Counted from the first letter of the stretch, positions 34,583 through 43,091 are shown. The stretch: DNA of 64,000 nt from RYN-230 sp963829725 (GCA_963829725.1 CAWHJW010000021.1:186001-250000); one strand, 5' to 3'. Notes: generated by a model from the letters alone, not told the origin. Made by a program: numbers and translations.

Positions 34583-35160
34583 CGCCGGTCCTCCGCCTGC
34601 CGAGGGGTCATTTCCGTCCACGATCCCCGGACCGCCCGCAAAACCACGGAACCCGCAACAGGCCACCACCCCGGAACCGCCCGCGCCACCCCGGCGGCCC
34701 CGCCCATGACCAGCGCCGATCACCGTCAGTAACGCCCGGTAGATCTCGAAAATCACAGGCGCTCCGCATTGCAGCCCATTCAGCAACACGCCGCCGCACC
34801 CTGAGACCGCATGTGCACTCATCGTAAATGGCCGCAATTGAACCATCAATGGCGTGCCGGGGAATTAGAATCTCCCGTGTCGGCCTGGCCTGCCAGGCCC
34901 GTTCCCCAGGGCCGGGTAGGAGGATCTGTCCTTGACACCCGCCCGTCCATCCGTCCATGTGGCAGGAAGCGGCAGCCCTGGCGAAATGTAGCTTGGTCAT
35001 GCACGCCGAGGGCATTACGCGGCAGAATGGCATGAATCCATTCTGCCGGACCAGGCGATCGCCCAGCCGCACTGGCCGCCGGCCGGCCGCCGCCATTCCC
35101 GGGACTGCAGCCGGGGCGGTGCCCCCAGCCCGTACGCTGAGAGCAGGACCTGGAGGGGTG
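34583..35160. other. Right IS flank and region before the methyltransferase
   Basis: About 580 bases. The first 250 are the transposon's 5' region. From 34834 on, the sequence is moderately A+T-richer (GAATTAGAATCTCCC near 34863) with CTTGACACCC near 34932 that could be a -35 box. Frames on both strands are open but lack ribosome sites. No gene is assigned. Confidence 0.35.
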
Positions 35161-35988
35161 ATGACGGAGCAGCCGGACTGGGCACCACCGGGCGTGGACA
35201 CCAGGCGGGCTAACGTTGCCCGTGTCTACGACTACTGGCTGGGCGGCAGCCATAACTTCCTCGCCGACCAGGATGCGGGCCGGGCCATCGTGGCAGTGGA
35301 ACCCCGGATGCGGCTGATCGCCCAGGCCAACCGGGCGTTCCTGGGCCGGGCCGTCCGGTTCCTCGCCGCCAGCGGGGTCCGCCAGTTCCTAGACATCGGC
35401 TCGGGGATACCGACCGAGGCGAATGTGCACGAGGTCGCCCAGCGGGCGGTCCCCGGTGCGCGGGTCGCCTACGTCGACGTTGACCCGGTCGCGGTCGCGC
35501 ACAGCCGGGCCCTGCTGGCCGGGAACGCGGACGCCGCGGTCATCGAGGCCGACCTGCGCGAGCCGGAGAAGATCCTGGCCCATGAGACCACCCGGCAGCT
35601 GATCGACTTCAGCCAGCCCACCGGGCTGTTGCTCATGGTCGTGCTGCATTTCCTGGACGACGCCGACGACCCGTGGCGCCTGGTGGCGACGCTGCGCGAG
35701 GCCCTCCCGCCCGGCAGCTACCTGGTGCTGGGCCACGCCACCTACGAGGCCAAGCCCACCGTCGCACAGGCCGCCGAGACGGTGTACAACCGGTCCGTCG
35801 CCACCTCCCTGCATCTCCGCTCGCGGGCCGAGATCCTGCGCTTCTTTGACGGGTTCGACCTCGTTGACCCGGGACTCGTCTACGTTCCGCTGTGGCGGCC
35901 GGACTCGCCGGGTGACATGCCAGAGGACCCGGGCCACTATCAGTGCCTGGTCGGCGTGGCCCGGAAACCTGATCACCGCGGGGTCTAG
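35161..35988 (+). CDS. SAV_2177-type SAM-dependent methyltransferase
   Basis: 275 aa from ATG 35161, with GGAGGGG upstream. This actinobacterial family (DUF574) is recognised by RANVARVYDYWLGGSHNFLADQ-like opening and the SAM loop DIGSGIPTEANVHEVAQ, followed by VAYVDVDPVAVAHSR. The typical VLHFLDDADDPW and LVLGHATYEAKP segments are intact. Such proteins are present in many copies in filamentous actinomycetes; their acceptors are mostly unknown. Isolated transcription unit. Confidence 0.93.
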   Translation: MTEQPDWAPPGVDTRRANVARVYDYWLGGSHNFLADQDAGRAIVAVEPRMRLIAQANRAFLGRAVRFLAASGVRQFLDIGSGIPTEANVHEVAQRAVPGARVAYVDVDPVAVAHSRALLAGNADAAVIEADLREPEKILAHETTRQLIDFSQPTGLLLMVVLHFLDDADDPWRLVATLREALPPGSYLVLGHATYEAKPTVAQAAETVYNRSVATSLHLRSRAEILRFFDGFDLVDPGLVYVPLWRPDSPGDMPEDPGHYQCLVGVARKPDHRGV

Positions 35989-36018
35989 CGCCTGTGCCGG
36001 GCCCGGCGCGCCACGGGG

Positions 36019-36407
36019 TCAGCGGGCGGCCAGCAGCTCCTCGATCCGGCCCAGGCGATTCTGCAGATCGGCCACGTCGGCCTTGGTCGTGCCCTGCTCA
36101 CTGGCCTTCAGGGTGAGCACGAGCTGACCACCGGGCTCCAGGACACCGAGCCCGACCTCGCTGACGTCGTCCCCGTTCTGCCGCCGGACGGCGTGGATCG
36201 AGCTTCGCTGCGCCGCACCCCCAGGTGCACCAGGGCCCGCTGGACCACGTGCCCGTCACTGATCACCATGGTCGGCTTCCCGTCGAAGATCCGCGCTGCG
36301 GTGGCGTCGAACGTGTTCATGCTGGCCAGCCCGCGCTTGCCCGCCACCCGGAACAGCAGCGCGATCACCGCGTACACGGTGGCGGTACGGATGATCTTCT
36401 CAGCCAC
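36019..36407 (-). pseudogene. DUF421/YetF-family membrane protein with deletion and frameshift
   Basis: From the ATG at 36407 the frame reads KIIRTATVYAVIALLFRVAG then KRGLASMNTFD, the DUF421 N-terminus. It jumps straight to ARIFDGKPTMVISDGHVV, so helices two and three (about 60 residues) are deleted. At about 36205 the frame shifts, and the rest (AVRRQNGDDVSEVGLGVLEP, then LQNRLGRIEELLAAR) continues in another frame to TGA 36019-36021. Both lesions inactivate it. The intact C-terminal half shows the decay is recent. Confidence 0.8.
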
Positions 36408-36657
36408 CGGGATCTGCTACCCGTCCGGGCACAAGGCCGCCACCTGCTGCCTCTACATCGCCATCGCCATCCTGGTCATCGGGCATGCCCGCGGCTGGTG
36501 GCGCTGGCTGCTCCTGGTGCCCGCGATCGTCATGCTGACCGCCACCACCCTGCTGATCAAGCCCAGCGCGGCCAGCCAGCCGCGGAAGGCCGGGGCCGGG
36601 ATCGGCGCCAGGCTGCCCGCCCCGTCCTTCGACCGCTGGTGGCCCGCCCGCCGCTGA
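36408..36657 (+). pseudogene. Fragment of a PAP2-type phosphatase
   Basis: The frame reads GICYPSGHKAATCCLYIAI then ILVIGHARGWWRWLLLVPAI and ends in an Arg-rich tail. PSGH is the second PAP2 signature; the preceding KxxxxxxRP and following SRxxxxxHxxxD motifs are missing. It abuts the DUF421 remnant head to head, as if a deletion joined two genes. No ribosome site or start. Confidence 0.55.
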
Positions 36658-36767
36658 GCACCGTGCACCCGGCCAGGGCGGCGCTGACCCCCGCCGGTGC
36701 ATGCGGTGGGCCGCAGGTGGGGAGTATGCCGCTGGGAGCAGCAGGACGCCAGTGACGCCTGCGGCCC

Positions 36768-37610
36768 GTGACCGCGGGGGCGATCGTGACCCAGTTCGTG
36801 CCGGAACGTGACATCACGCTGGCCTATGACGTCGCGGGCACCGGCGGCCCGCCGATGATCTTCGTTCACGGCTGGTGCTGCGACCGTTCCTACCTGGCCC
36901 CGCAGGCCAGGCACTTCGCGGCCGGGCACACCGTGGTGACCCTGGACCTGCGGGGCCACGGTGAGAGCAGCGCGCCCGAGCCGGGCCCGGGCGTCTACGA
37001 CGTGGCGTCCCTGGCCGACGACGTGCTCGCCGTGGCCCGGGCGGCCGGGGTGGCCGCCCCAGTGCTGGCCGGGCACAGCCTGGGGGCACTGGTCGGGCTG
37101 GCCTGCGCGGCCCGCCCCGGCGCCATCCGGGGCCTGGTGATGATCGACCCGGCTCCAGTCACCAACGAGCGGGTCAAGGCATTCTTCCGGGAGTCCGCCA
37201 GCACAGTCCGGGCCGACGAGGACCGGTCCTGGCGCACAGATTTCCTGAAGACGATGTTCCTGCCGACCGATACCGCCTGCCGGGACAGCATCGTCGCGGG
37301 ATTCCGCCGCCCCGCGCCACCGGTCGCCGCCGCCGTCATGCAGGCCATGGGCGAATTCGACGGGGCCGCCGCGCTGCGCCTGGCCACCGTCCCGGTCCTC
37401 TCGATCGGCGCGGCCCGCCCGGTCAACGCCGCGGCTGACCTGCGCCGGGCCTGCCCGGCCATCACGATCGGCCAGACGGTCGGGGCCGGTCACTTCAACC
37501 AACTAGAAGTCCCGGACCAGGTCAACGCCATGATCGAGAAGTTCCTGGCCATCACGGGCCTGTCCGGGCCTTCTGGTGGGTGGGGGCAGCGAGGCCAGCG
37601 GCCCGGTTAG
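36768..37610 (+). CDS. Alpha/beta hydrolase
   Basis: 280 aa from GTG 36768. Oxyanion-loop FVHGWCCDRS, nucleophile elbow AGHSLGALVG (Ser near residue 105) and a final GAGHFNQLEVPDQV with the catalytic His follow the family order; an acid is expected near LSIGAARPV. Substrate is unknown; esterase, epoxide hydrolase and meta-cleavage hydrolase folds are all possible. Its 3' end overlaps the convergent RIO kinase gene by 4 bases. The last 15 residues are low complexity. Confidence 0.88.
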   Translation: MTAGAIVTQFVPERDITLAYDVAGTGGPPMIFVHGWCCDRSYLAPQARHFAAGHTVVTLDLRGHGESSAPEPGPGVYDVASLADDVLAVARAAGVAAPVLAGHSLGALVGLACAARPGAIRGLVMIDPAPVTNERVKAFFRESASTVRADEDRSWRTDFLKTMFLPTDTACRDSIVAGFRRPAPPVAAAVMQAMGEFDGAAALRLATVPVLSIGAARPVNAAADLRRACPAITIGQTVGAGHFNQLEVPDQVNAMIEKFLAITGLSGPSGGWGQRGQRPG

Positions 37611-38524
37611 CGGAGGCGGGCCTCGGCGCGGAGCCGGGCCGGCAGGTCCGCCGGGGCGGGCCGGGTGCCGCTCAGGCCCCGCGCGGAGAACCAGGCGGCC
37701 ACGTTCCCGGCGTCCCGGTCCAGGTACTCTGGGCCACGCGGGTTGGCGATGACGTCCACGACCTGCGGCAGGTCGATGAGGACCAGTCGGCCGCGGTGCA
37801 CCAGCAGGTTGTAGGCGGACATGTCGCCGTGGGCCAGGCCATGCCCGGCCAGCGTGACCAGGGCCGCCACCAGCTGCTCCCACAGGCCGGCCAGGTCGCG
37901 CCGGCCCGGGCGCAGGTCCGCGAGCCGCGGCGCGGCGGTGCCGTCGGGCTCCCCGACGAACTCCAGGACCACCTCGGTACCGACTACCTGCACCGGGTAG
38001 GGGACGGGGACGCCCGCCTGGTACAGCCGGGACAAGGCGGTGAACTCCGCCCCCGCCCACTGGGCGGCGATCATCACCCGCCCCGCGTCGGTACGCCGGG
38101 CCATCGCGCGGCTGTCCCGGGAGGCGCGGATCCGGCGGCCCTCCAGGTACCCGCTGTCCCGGTGGAACATCCGGTGCCCGCTGTCCCGGTACCGTTTGGC
38201 GGCCAGCAGGCAGGACGGGCCGCCCCCGGGCACGCCACGGCGGACCAGGAAGACGTCGGCTTCCTTGCCGGTCTTCAGGATGCCCAGCTCGGTATCGACC
38301 GCGGCCAGGTCGGTGACCAGCCAGTCCGGGTAGGGCCGGGGACCGCGCTCACCGGCGGTGGACTGATCCCAGGTCAACCAGCGGTCACCCTCGGCCAGGC
38401 CGTCAGCCGCGTCGAAGGCGTCGGGTGATATCAGGGACCGGCGGTGCCGGTCGCGCTTGGCGAATACCGGCTCGTCATCGTCGAAATGCCGCGGCCGGCG
38501 GCGGCGGAAGGCAGGATCGGGCAC
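37607..38524 (-). CDS. RIO-family serine protein kinase
   Basis: 305 aa from GTG 38524, with GAGGAG 10 bases upstream. The RIO P-loop is KTGKEADVF at residues 84-92, the catalytic lysine is Lys110 (LAAKRY), the loop HGDMSAYNLLV contains Asp234 and Asn239, and the metal Asp251 is in LIDLPQ. The N-terminal 60 residues are charged and probably disordered. RIO kinases act in ribosome maturation in eukaryotes; bacterial targets are little known. A small frame with a stronger ribosome site overlaps its start. Confidence 0.92.
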   Translation of the reverse strand: MPDPAFRRRRPRHFDDDEPVFAKRDRHRRSLISPDAFDAADGLAEGDRWLTWDQSTAGERGPRPYPDWLVTDLAAVDTELGILKTGKEADVFLVRRGVPGGGPSCLLAAKRYRDSGHRMFHRDSGYLEGRRIRASRDSRAMARRTDAGRVMIAAQWAGAEFTALSRLYQAGVPVPYPVQVVGTEVVLEFVGEPDGTAAPRLADLRPGRRDLAGLWEQLVAALVTLAGHGLAHGDMSAYNLLVHRGRLVLIDLPQVVDVIANPRGPEYLDRDAGNVAAWFSARGLSGTRPAPADLPARLRAEARLR

Positions 38525-38588
38525 GGCTGGTGCTCCTCAGGCAGGCGGTCAGGGCGGGCGGCGTGACCCGCACGACAGTCATCACCAC
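38475..38588 (-). CDS. Possible leader peptide overlapping the RIO kinase start
   Basis: 37 codons beginning GTG GTG ATG right after AAGGAGGGCGACCC, a stronger ribosome site than that of the kinase. It ends inside the kinase gene (50-base overlap), in a different frame. This geometry could couple or attenuate kinase translation. The composition is Pro/Ala/Arg-rich, with no homology known to me. Confidence 0.35.
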   Translation of the reverse strand: MVMTVVRVTPPALTACLRSTSRARSCLPPPPAAAFRR

Positions 38589-39017
38589 GGGTCGCCCTCC
38601 TTCCGCTCAGCCGGCTCGGCCGGCTGTGGCCTGTGGGCCCGACGCTGCCACGTCACATGCGGGCCGGGCAACTGGATTTCCGCCCTCGCGGCGGCCTGCG
38701 CCCAGGCCGCATTTACCCCCAGGGCTCAGGCGATCGGGCGCAGGAGCCGGGCGTTGAGCGGCTCGATGGGGACCAGCCGGCCGGACATGGCCACGCTGGC
38801 CCGGCCGGTGCTCAGGCCGATGATGAGGGAGGTCGCGGCGCCGGGGCCGCCGCCGGCCGGGATAGCCGGCGAGCTTGCAGCTCTGCCCGCGGGCCCAGCG
38901 GCAGCCGGAAACTGCCAGGACCGAGAATACGTCCGCCGACACGCGGCGCGCGAACCATTTCCGGCCCGGCGGGCACTCAGGTGCGCCCCGCGGGCCGGGG
39001 CGGGTACCGTCCGGCGG
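38589..39017. other. Gap with a possible decayed coding tail
   Basis: About 430 bases before the methyltransferase. On the minus strand a frame ending at TCA 38726-38728 reads GAATSLIIGLSTGRASVAMS then RLVPIEPLNARLLRPIA, which looks like a genuine protein C-terminus. Upstream it degenerates to low-complexity residues. I cannot identify the family. The rest holds nothing recognisable. Confidence 0.35.
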
Positions 39018-39770
39018 GTGGACGATCCGGACGGTTACTTCGGCGAAAGCGTCGCGGCGACGTACGACGACGATGAGGCTGATCGGTTCGCCCTGGCGGT
39101 CGTGGACCCGGCCGTGGACCTGCTGGCCGGGCTGGCCGGCCGCGGCCGGGCGCTGGAACTGGGCATCGGGACCGGGCGTATCGCGCTGCCGCTGGCCGGC
39201 CGGGGCGTCCCGGTGCACGGCATCGACATGAGCCGGGCCATGGTGGCCCGGCTGCGGGCCAAGCCAGGCGGGGACGCGGTCGGGGTGACCATCGGCGACT
39301 TCGCCACCACCCGGGTGGACGGCCCGTTCTCCCTTGTGTATCTGGTGTTCAATACGATCGAGAACCTGACCACGCAGGATGCCCAGGTGGACTGCTTCGG
39401 CAACGCGGCGGCCCACCTGGAACCGGGCGGCTGCTTCGTCATCGAGGTCGGCGTGCCCGAGCTGCGCCGGCTGCCGCCGGGGCAGGACGCGGTGCCGTTC
39501 CACATCAGCCCGGAGCGGTGGGGCTTCGATATCTATGACACCGCCACCCAGGCGATGAGCTCCGACTACGTCACTTTCGCCGGCGGCCGCTGCGCGTACT
39601 CCTCGACCCCGTTCCGCTACGTGTGGCCGTCCGAGCTGGACCTGATGGCCCGGCTGGCCGGCATGACCCTGCGGGAACGGTGGGATGGCTGGACCCGCGC
39701 GCCGTTCACCAGCCAGAGCCGCCAGCACGTCTCCGTCTGGGAGAAGCCCGCTTTGCGCGGTGAGTTGTGA
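39018..39770 (+). CDS. Class I SAM-dependent methyltransferase
   Basis: 250 aa from GTG 39018. The SAM-binding loop ALELGIGTGRIALPLAGRG is near residue 48, HGIDMSRAMVARLRAK is the ribose-binding strand, and FSLVYLVFNTIENL follows at motif IV. The C-terminal half (WPSELDLMARLAGMTLRERW) is typical of small-molecule methyltransferases. No ribosome site is clear. The stop codon lies inside a long perfect hairpin. Acceptor unknown. Confidence 0.9.
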   Translation: MDDPDGYFGESVAATYDDDEADRFALAVVDPAVDLLAGLAGRGRALELGIGTGRIALPLAGRGVPVHGIDMSRAMVARLRAKPGGDAVGVTIGDFATTRVDGPFSLVYLVFNTIENLTTQDAQVDCFGNAAAHLEPGGCFVIEVGVPELRRLPPGQDAVPFHISPERWGFDIYDTATQAMSSDYVTFAGGRCAYSSTPFRYVWPSELDLMARLAGMTLRERWDGWTRAPFTSQSRQHVSVWEKPALRGEL

Positions 39771-39796
39771 CCCGCCCAGGGGTCACAACTCACCGC
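39757..39796. terminator. Perfect 17-bp hairpin carrying the methyltransferase stop codon
   Basis: GCGGTGAGTTGTGACCC at 39757-39773 pairs fully with GGGTCACAACTCACCGC at 39780-39796 across a 6-base loop. Pairing extends further with one mismatch. The stop TGA 39768-39770 is inside the stem. It also faces the ligase tail coming from the right, so it could terminate both directions. Confidence 0.8.
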
Positions 39797-39808
39797 ACAA
39801 GCGACCGG

Positions 39809-39940
39809 TCAACGGTAGGCGTCCGCGTACCGGCGGCGCAGCTTGTACTTGAGCACCTTGCCGCCCACCGTCTCCGGCAGCCCGTCCACCAAGATCACCT
39901 GCTTCGGGGTCTCGAACCCGGCCAGCCCCCTACCGGGCGC
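39809..39940 (-). pseudogene. C-terminal tail of an acyl-CoA synthetase (AMP-ligase)
   Basis: The last 40 codons before the stop read LAGFETPKQVILVDGLPE, then TVGGKVLKYKLRRRYADAYR. This is the mobile C-terminal domain of AMP-forming acyl-CoA synthetases, with the catalytic Lys in GGKVLK. Upstream the similarity ends sharply at about 39930, before any adenylation motif, so more than 90 percent of the gene is gone. Confidence 0.75.
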
Positions 39941-40038
39941 TTCCGGTCCTAGTGAATCCGGAGTAACGTCCTCCTCAGCGCGGGACGGTCCCGACCGTGG
40001 CCGCGGCAGACCCCCGGCGGGAACGGGAGGGCGGCGGC

Positions 40039-41844
40039 GTGCCGGTGCTGAAGTCCGCGCTGGACGTGACCAGCGAGGCCTACCAGCGGAACCGGTCGGC
40101 CCAGCTGGCGGCCATCGCCGCCGTCGATGAGCAGCTGGCCATCGCCCGGGCGGGCGGCGGCCCGCGGTACGCCGAGCGGCACCGCCAGCGCGGCCGGCTA
40201 CTGGTCCGGGACCGGATCGAGCTGCTGCTGGACCGGGATGCGCCCTTCCTGGAGCTGTGCGATCTTTCCGCGCTGGCGGCGCGGCTCGGGCTGGCGCCAC
40301 GGGTGGCGTGGATCGAAGGAGATGACCTGTCCGGGCGGGTCGACGGGCTGATCGCCGCCGGGCACCCCCTGGTGAACCTGGACACCGGCCAGTCCCTGGC
40401 CGACGCCGGGGTGAAACCGGTCACCGCCAGCGCCTACCTGGGCGGGTGGGGGATCACCGAGGCGCTGGCCGCCGGGGCGGACGTGGTGATCTGCCCGCGG
40501 GTCACCGACGCGTCCCTGGTCACCGGGCCCGCCGCGTGGTGGCACGGCTGGCGGCGGGACGACTGGGACGAGCTGGCCGGGGCCCTGGTGGCCGGGCACG
40601 TGATCGAGTGCGGCCCGCAGGCGACCGGCGGGAACTACTCCTGGCTGGAGGAGATCACCGACCGGCGCTACCCCGGCTTCCCCATCGCGGAGGTGGCCGC
40701 CGACGGCAGCGCGGTGATCACCAAGCACCCGGGCACCGGCGGTCTGGTGTCGCCGGGCACGGTCACCGCCCAGCTGCTGTACGAGCTCGCCGAGCCCGCC
40801 TACCGCAACCCGGACGTGATCGCGCACTTCGACACGGTGGCGCTGGCGGCCAGCGGGCCGGACCGGGTGCGGATCTCGGGGACCCAGGGCAGCCCGCCGC
40901 CGCCGGACCTCAAGGTCGCCCTCAACTACCTGGGCGGCTACCGGAACACCATGACGCTGGTGCTGACCGGGCTGGACATCGAGGCGAAGGCAGCCTGGGC
41001 TGAGCAGGAACTGTTCGGCATCCTCGGCGGCCGGGACTCGTTCGCGGCGGTGGATGTCCGGCTACTGCGCTTCGACCAGCCCAATGCGCCCACCAACGAG
41101 CAGGCCACCGCGCACCTGCGGATCACGGTCAAGGACGCCGACCCGCGCAAGGTTGGCCGGGCGTTCTGCGGCGCGGTGATGGAACTCGCGCTCGGCGGTT
41201 ACGCCGGGTTCCACACCACCACGCCGCCCACCCCGGAAAGCGCGTACGGGGTCTACTGGCCGGCCCTGGTCCCGGCCGGGGTGGTGGAGCAGATCGTGGT
41301 GCTGCCCGACGGCACCCGCCAGGCCGTGCCTCATTCGGTGGCTGATCCCAACCTCGCCGGAGCGGCCGCGGGCATCCCGACCACCCCTTCCACCCCTTCC
41401 ACCTCGCTGGCCCCTTCTACCCCACCAGCATCGTCCGTCCCAGACGGGCCGGGGCCGGCCGGCGGCACGGTGCGGGCGCCGCTGGGGCTGGTGTGCGCGG
41501 CCCGGTCCGGGGACAAGGGCGGCAACGCCAATGTCGGGGTGTGGACGCGGGACGCGGCGACGTTCGGGTGGCTGCGCGGGTACCTGACCGAAGGCCGGGT
41601 GCGGGAGCTCATCCCGGAGGCGGCCGGCCTGCCGGTGCACCGCTACGAGCTGGCCAACCTGAACGCGCTGAACTTCGTCATCGCTGGCCTGCTCGGCGAG
41701 GGGGTGGCGTCCTCGGCCCGGCCTGACCCGCAGGCCAAGGGCCTCGGCGAGTACCTCCGCAGTCGCCATGTCAACCTTCCGGCCGGCCTCGCCGGCCGGC
41801 GCCCGCCCGGCAGCAGCCGGGCACCCGGGGAGGCAGCCAGATGA
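40039..41844 (+). CDS. Chimera: acyl-CoA carboxylase N-terminus fused in frame to AtuA/DUF1446
   Basis: 601 aa from GTG 40039, with GGGAGG upstream. Residues 1-76 (LKSALDVTSEAYQRNRSAQL, then ERHRQRGRLLVRDRIELLL) are the start of a biotin-dependent carboxyltransferase beta subunit. At about residue 78 (near base 40270) the sequence changes to the AtuA/DUF1446 family (RVAWIEGDDLSGRVDGLI, GVKPVTASAYLGGWGITEA, VICPRVTDASLVTGPAAWW), lacking its first 70-100 residues but otherwise complete to the C-terminal AtuA-like ferredoxin-fold domain (ARSGDKGGNANVGVWTRD). A Ser/Thr/Pro linker (PSTPSTSLAPSTPP) joins the two AtuA domains. An in-frame deletion between adjacent genes explains it. Probably inactive as a carboxylase; AtuA activity is doubtful. 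Confidence 0.78.
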   Translation: MPVLKSALDVTSEAYQRNRSAQLAAIAAVDEQLAIARAGGGPRYAERHRQRGRLLVRDRIELLLDRDAPFLELCDLSALAARLGLAPRVAWIEGDDLSGRVDGLIAAGHPLVNLDTGQSLADAGVKPVTASAYLGGWGITEALAAGADVVICPRVTDASLVTGPAAWWHGWRRDDWDELAGALVAGHVIECGPQATGGNYSWLEEITDRRYPGFPIAEVAADGSAVITKHPGTGGLVSPGTVTAQLLYELAEPAYRNPDVIAHFDTVALAASGPDRVRISGTQGSPPPPDLKVALNYLGGYRNTMTLVLTGLDIEAKAAWAEQELFGILGGRDSFAAVDVRLLRFDQPNAPTNEQATAHLRITVKDADPRKVGRAFCGAVMELALGGYAGFHTTTPPTPESAYGVYWPALVPAGVVEQIVVLPDGTRQAVPHSVADPNLAGAAAGIPTTPSTPSTSLAPSTPPASSVPDGPGPAGGTVRAPLGLVCAARSGDKGGNANVGVWTRDAATFGWLRGYLTEGRVRELIPEAAGLPVHRYELANLNALNFVIAGLLGEGVASSARPDPQAKGLGEYLRSRHVNLPAGLAGRRPPGSSRAPGEAAR

Positions 41845-41845
41845 G

Positions 41846-42097
41846 CAGGAGGCGTGCGTGGTCGGCGTGCCGGACGCGCGGCGGGGCGAGACGGTGAAGG
41901 CGGCCGTGGTGCTGCGGCCAGACGCGGAACTCACCGCCGCCACGCTGGACGCCTGGTGCCGGGACCGGCTGGCCGGCCACAATCGGCCCCGGTACATCGC
42001 CTTCCTGGCCCCCGGCGAGCTGCCGCGCAGCACGACCGGGAAGGTACAGCGGCACGAGCTGGCCAAGCTCCCGGCCCGGGAGGAGGAGCGGGTATGA
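41846..42097 (+). pseudogene. C-terminal tail of a second acyl-CoA synthetase
   Basis: A frame beginning beside the chimera's stop reads EACVVGVPDARRGETVKAAV, then LAGHNRPRYIAFLAPGELP and STTGKVQRHELAKL. This is the C-terminal domain of an AMP-forming ligase with its catalytic Lys (TTGKVQ). The first 400 or so residues are missing. The stop overlaps the crotonase ATG (ATGA), preserving the ancestral operon junction. Confidence 0.78.
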
Positions 42098-42441
42098 GCA
42101 CCGGCGACATCCCGGCCATCTCGAGCGGTGGCGAGGAGGGGACCACCCGGCTGATGCACGTCTTCCACCAGCTGGTCGAGACGGTGTGGGCCTCCGCCCT
42201 GCCGGTGGTGGCCACGGTCTCCGGCGTCGTCTACGGCGGCGGATTCAGCCTGGCGCTCGCCTGCGACCTGGTGGTCTGCTCCGCGGACACCAGGTTCTGC
42301 CCGGTGTTCGTGCGCCGCGGGGTGATCCCCGGCCTGGGCGGCGCCTACCTGCTGCCCCGGCTGATCCAGTCGGCGCTGCTGCGCTCGGAACCGGTCCAGC
42401 GCGGCTTCAGCGATTTCCGGGCCGGCCAGGCCGACCGGTGA
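42094..42441 (+). pseudogene. Crotonase (enoyl-CoA hydratase/isomerase) with two internal deletions
   Basis: 115 codons. The original ATG is kept, but after three residues the sequence jumps to GDIPAISSGGEEGTTRLMHV (just after the first oxyanion-hole motif) and continues through VVATVSGVVYGGGFSLALAC to RRGVIPGLGGAYLLPRLI. It then jumps again to a crotonase-like tail (RSEPVQRGFSDF). About 55 N-terminal and 70 C-terminal-half residues are missing, including half of the active site. The frame is intact but a functional hydratase is unlikely. It overlaps the TetR start. Confidence 0.8.
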
Positions 42442-43091
42442 CCGAGGCCGCGCGGGCCCGCGCGCCGGACCACGGCTATCCCGCGGACACCGCCCGCACC
42501 CGTGACTCCGCCCCGGCGCGGACCCGCGACCCGGCCCGCAAGGAGCGCATCCTCGGGGCCGCGGCCGACCTGGTGGCCAGCAGCGGCTACCACGCGGTAT
42601 CGATGGCCGACATCGGTGCCGTGGCCGGGATCACCGGCTCCGGGATCTACCGGCACTTCGCCAGCAAGTCGGCACTCCTGGTGGCACTGTTCGACCGGGC
42701 CATCGACGGCCTGCTGCGCGAGGAACGCCAGATCCTCGCCGCGGGGCCGGGCCTGGGCGAGGCGCTCCGCCAGCTCATCGGGGGCCAGGTGGAGTTCGCC
42801 ATCGCGGACCGGGAGCTGGCGCTCGTCTACCACAACGAGATCAACAACCTGCCCGCCGATGACCGGCGCCGGCTCCGCCGCAAGCAGCGCCTGTACCTGG
42901 AGGAGTGGGTGCACCTGGTGGATGAGCTGCACTCCGGCCTGACCGACAGCGACGCCCGGGTCCTGGTGCACGCCGCCATCGGCGCCATCCAGTCGGCCCT
43001 GTCCCACGCCAGCGGCCGCCCCGACGACCGTCTCCGTGCCCTTCTCACCACGGCCGCCGAATCCATTCTCGGCTGCGCCACCGGGTCCTGA
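42438..43091 (+). CDS. TetR-family transcriptional regulator
   Basis: 217 aa from GTG 42438, overlapping the crotonase stop. The HTH lies at about residues 38-84 (ILGAAADLVASSGYHAVSMA, IGAVAGITGSGIYRHFASKS). A helical ligand domain follows, with LALVYHNEINNLPADD, common in regulators of fatty-acid and acyl-CoA catabolism. It probably controlled the acyl-CoA operon that has decayed upstream, and may now be an orphan. A Pro/Ala/Arg N-terminal extension of 35 residues is present. Confidence 0.92.
   Translation: MTEAARARAPDHGYPADTARTRDSAPARTRDPARKERILGAAADLVASSGYHAVSMADIGAVAGITGSGIYRHFASKSALLVALFDRAIDGLLREERQILAAGPGLGEALRQLIGGQVEFAIADRELALVYHNEINNLPADDRRRLRRKQRLYLEEWVHLVDELHSGLTDSDARVLVHAAIGAIQSALSHASGRPDDRLRALLTTAAESILGCATGS

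Larger units (their letters stand above)
32924..34833 (-). mobile_element. ISKra4-family insertion sequence (ends tentative)
   Basis: The transposase gene defines the element. Candidate ends are the inverted GGCCATT at 32924-32930 and AATGGCC at 34827-34833. Outside them is GCA on the left and GCA on the right, which could be a 3-bp target duplication. This gives about 1.9 kb, plausible for the family. The inner inverted similarity is weak, so the borders may be wrong by tens of bases. Confidence 0.55.

Noticed and set aside
34608..35201. Minus-strand frame of 197 codons at the right IS flank
   Set aside because: Runs through the element border and has no ribosome site or similarity I can recognise.
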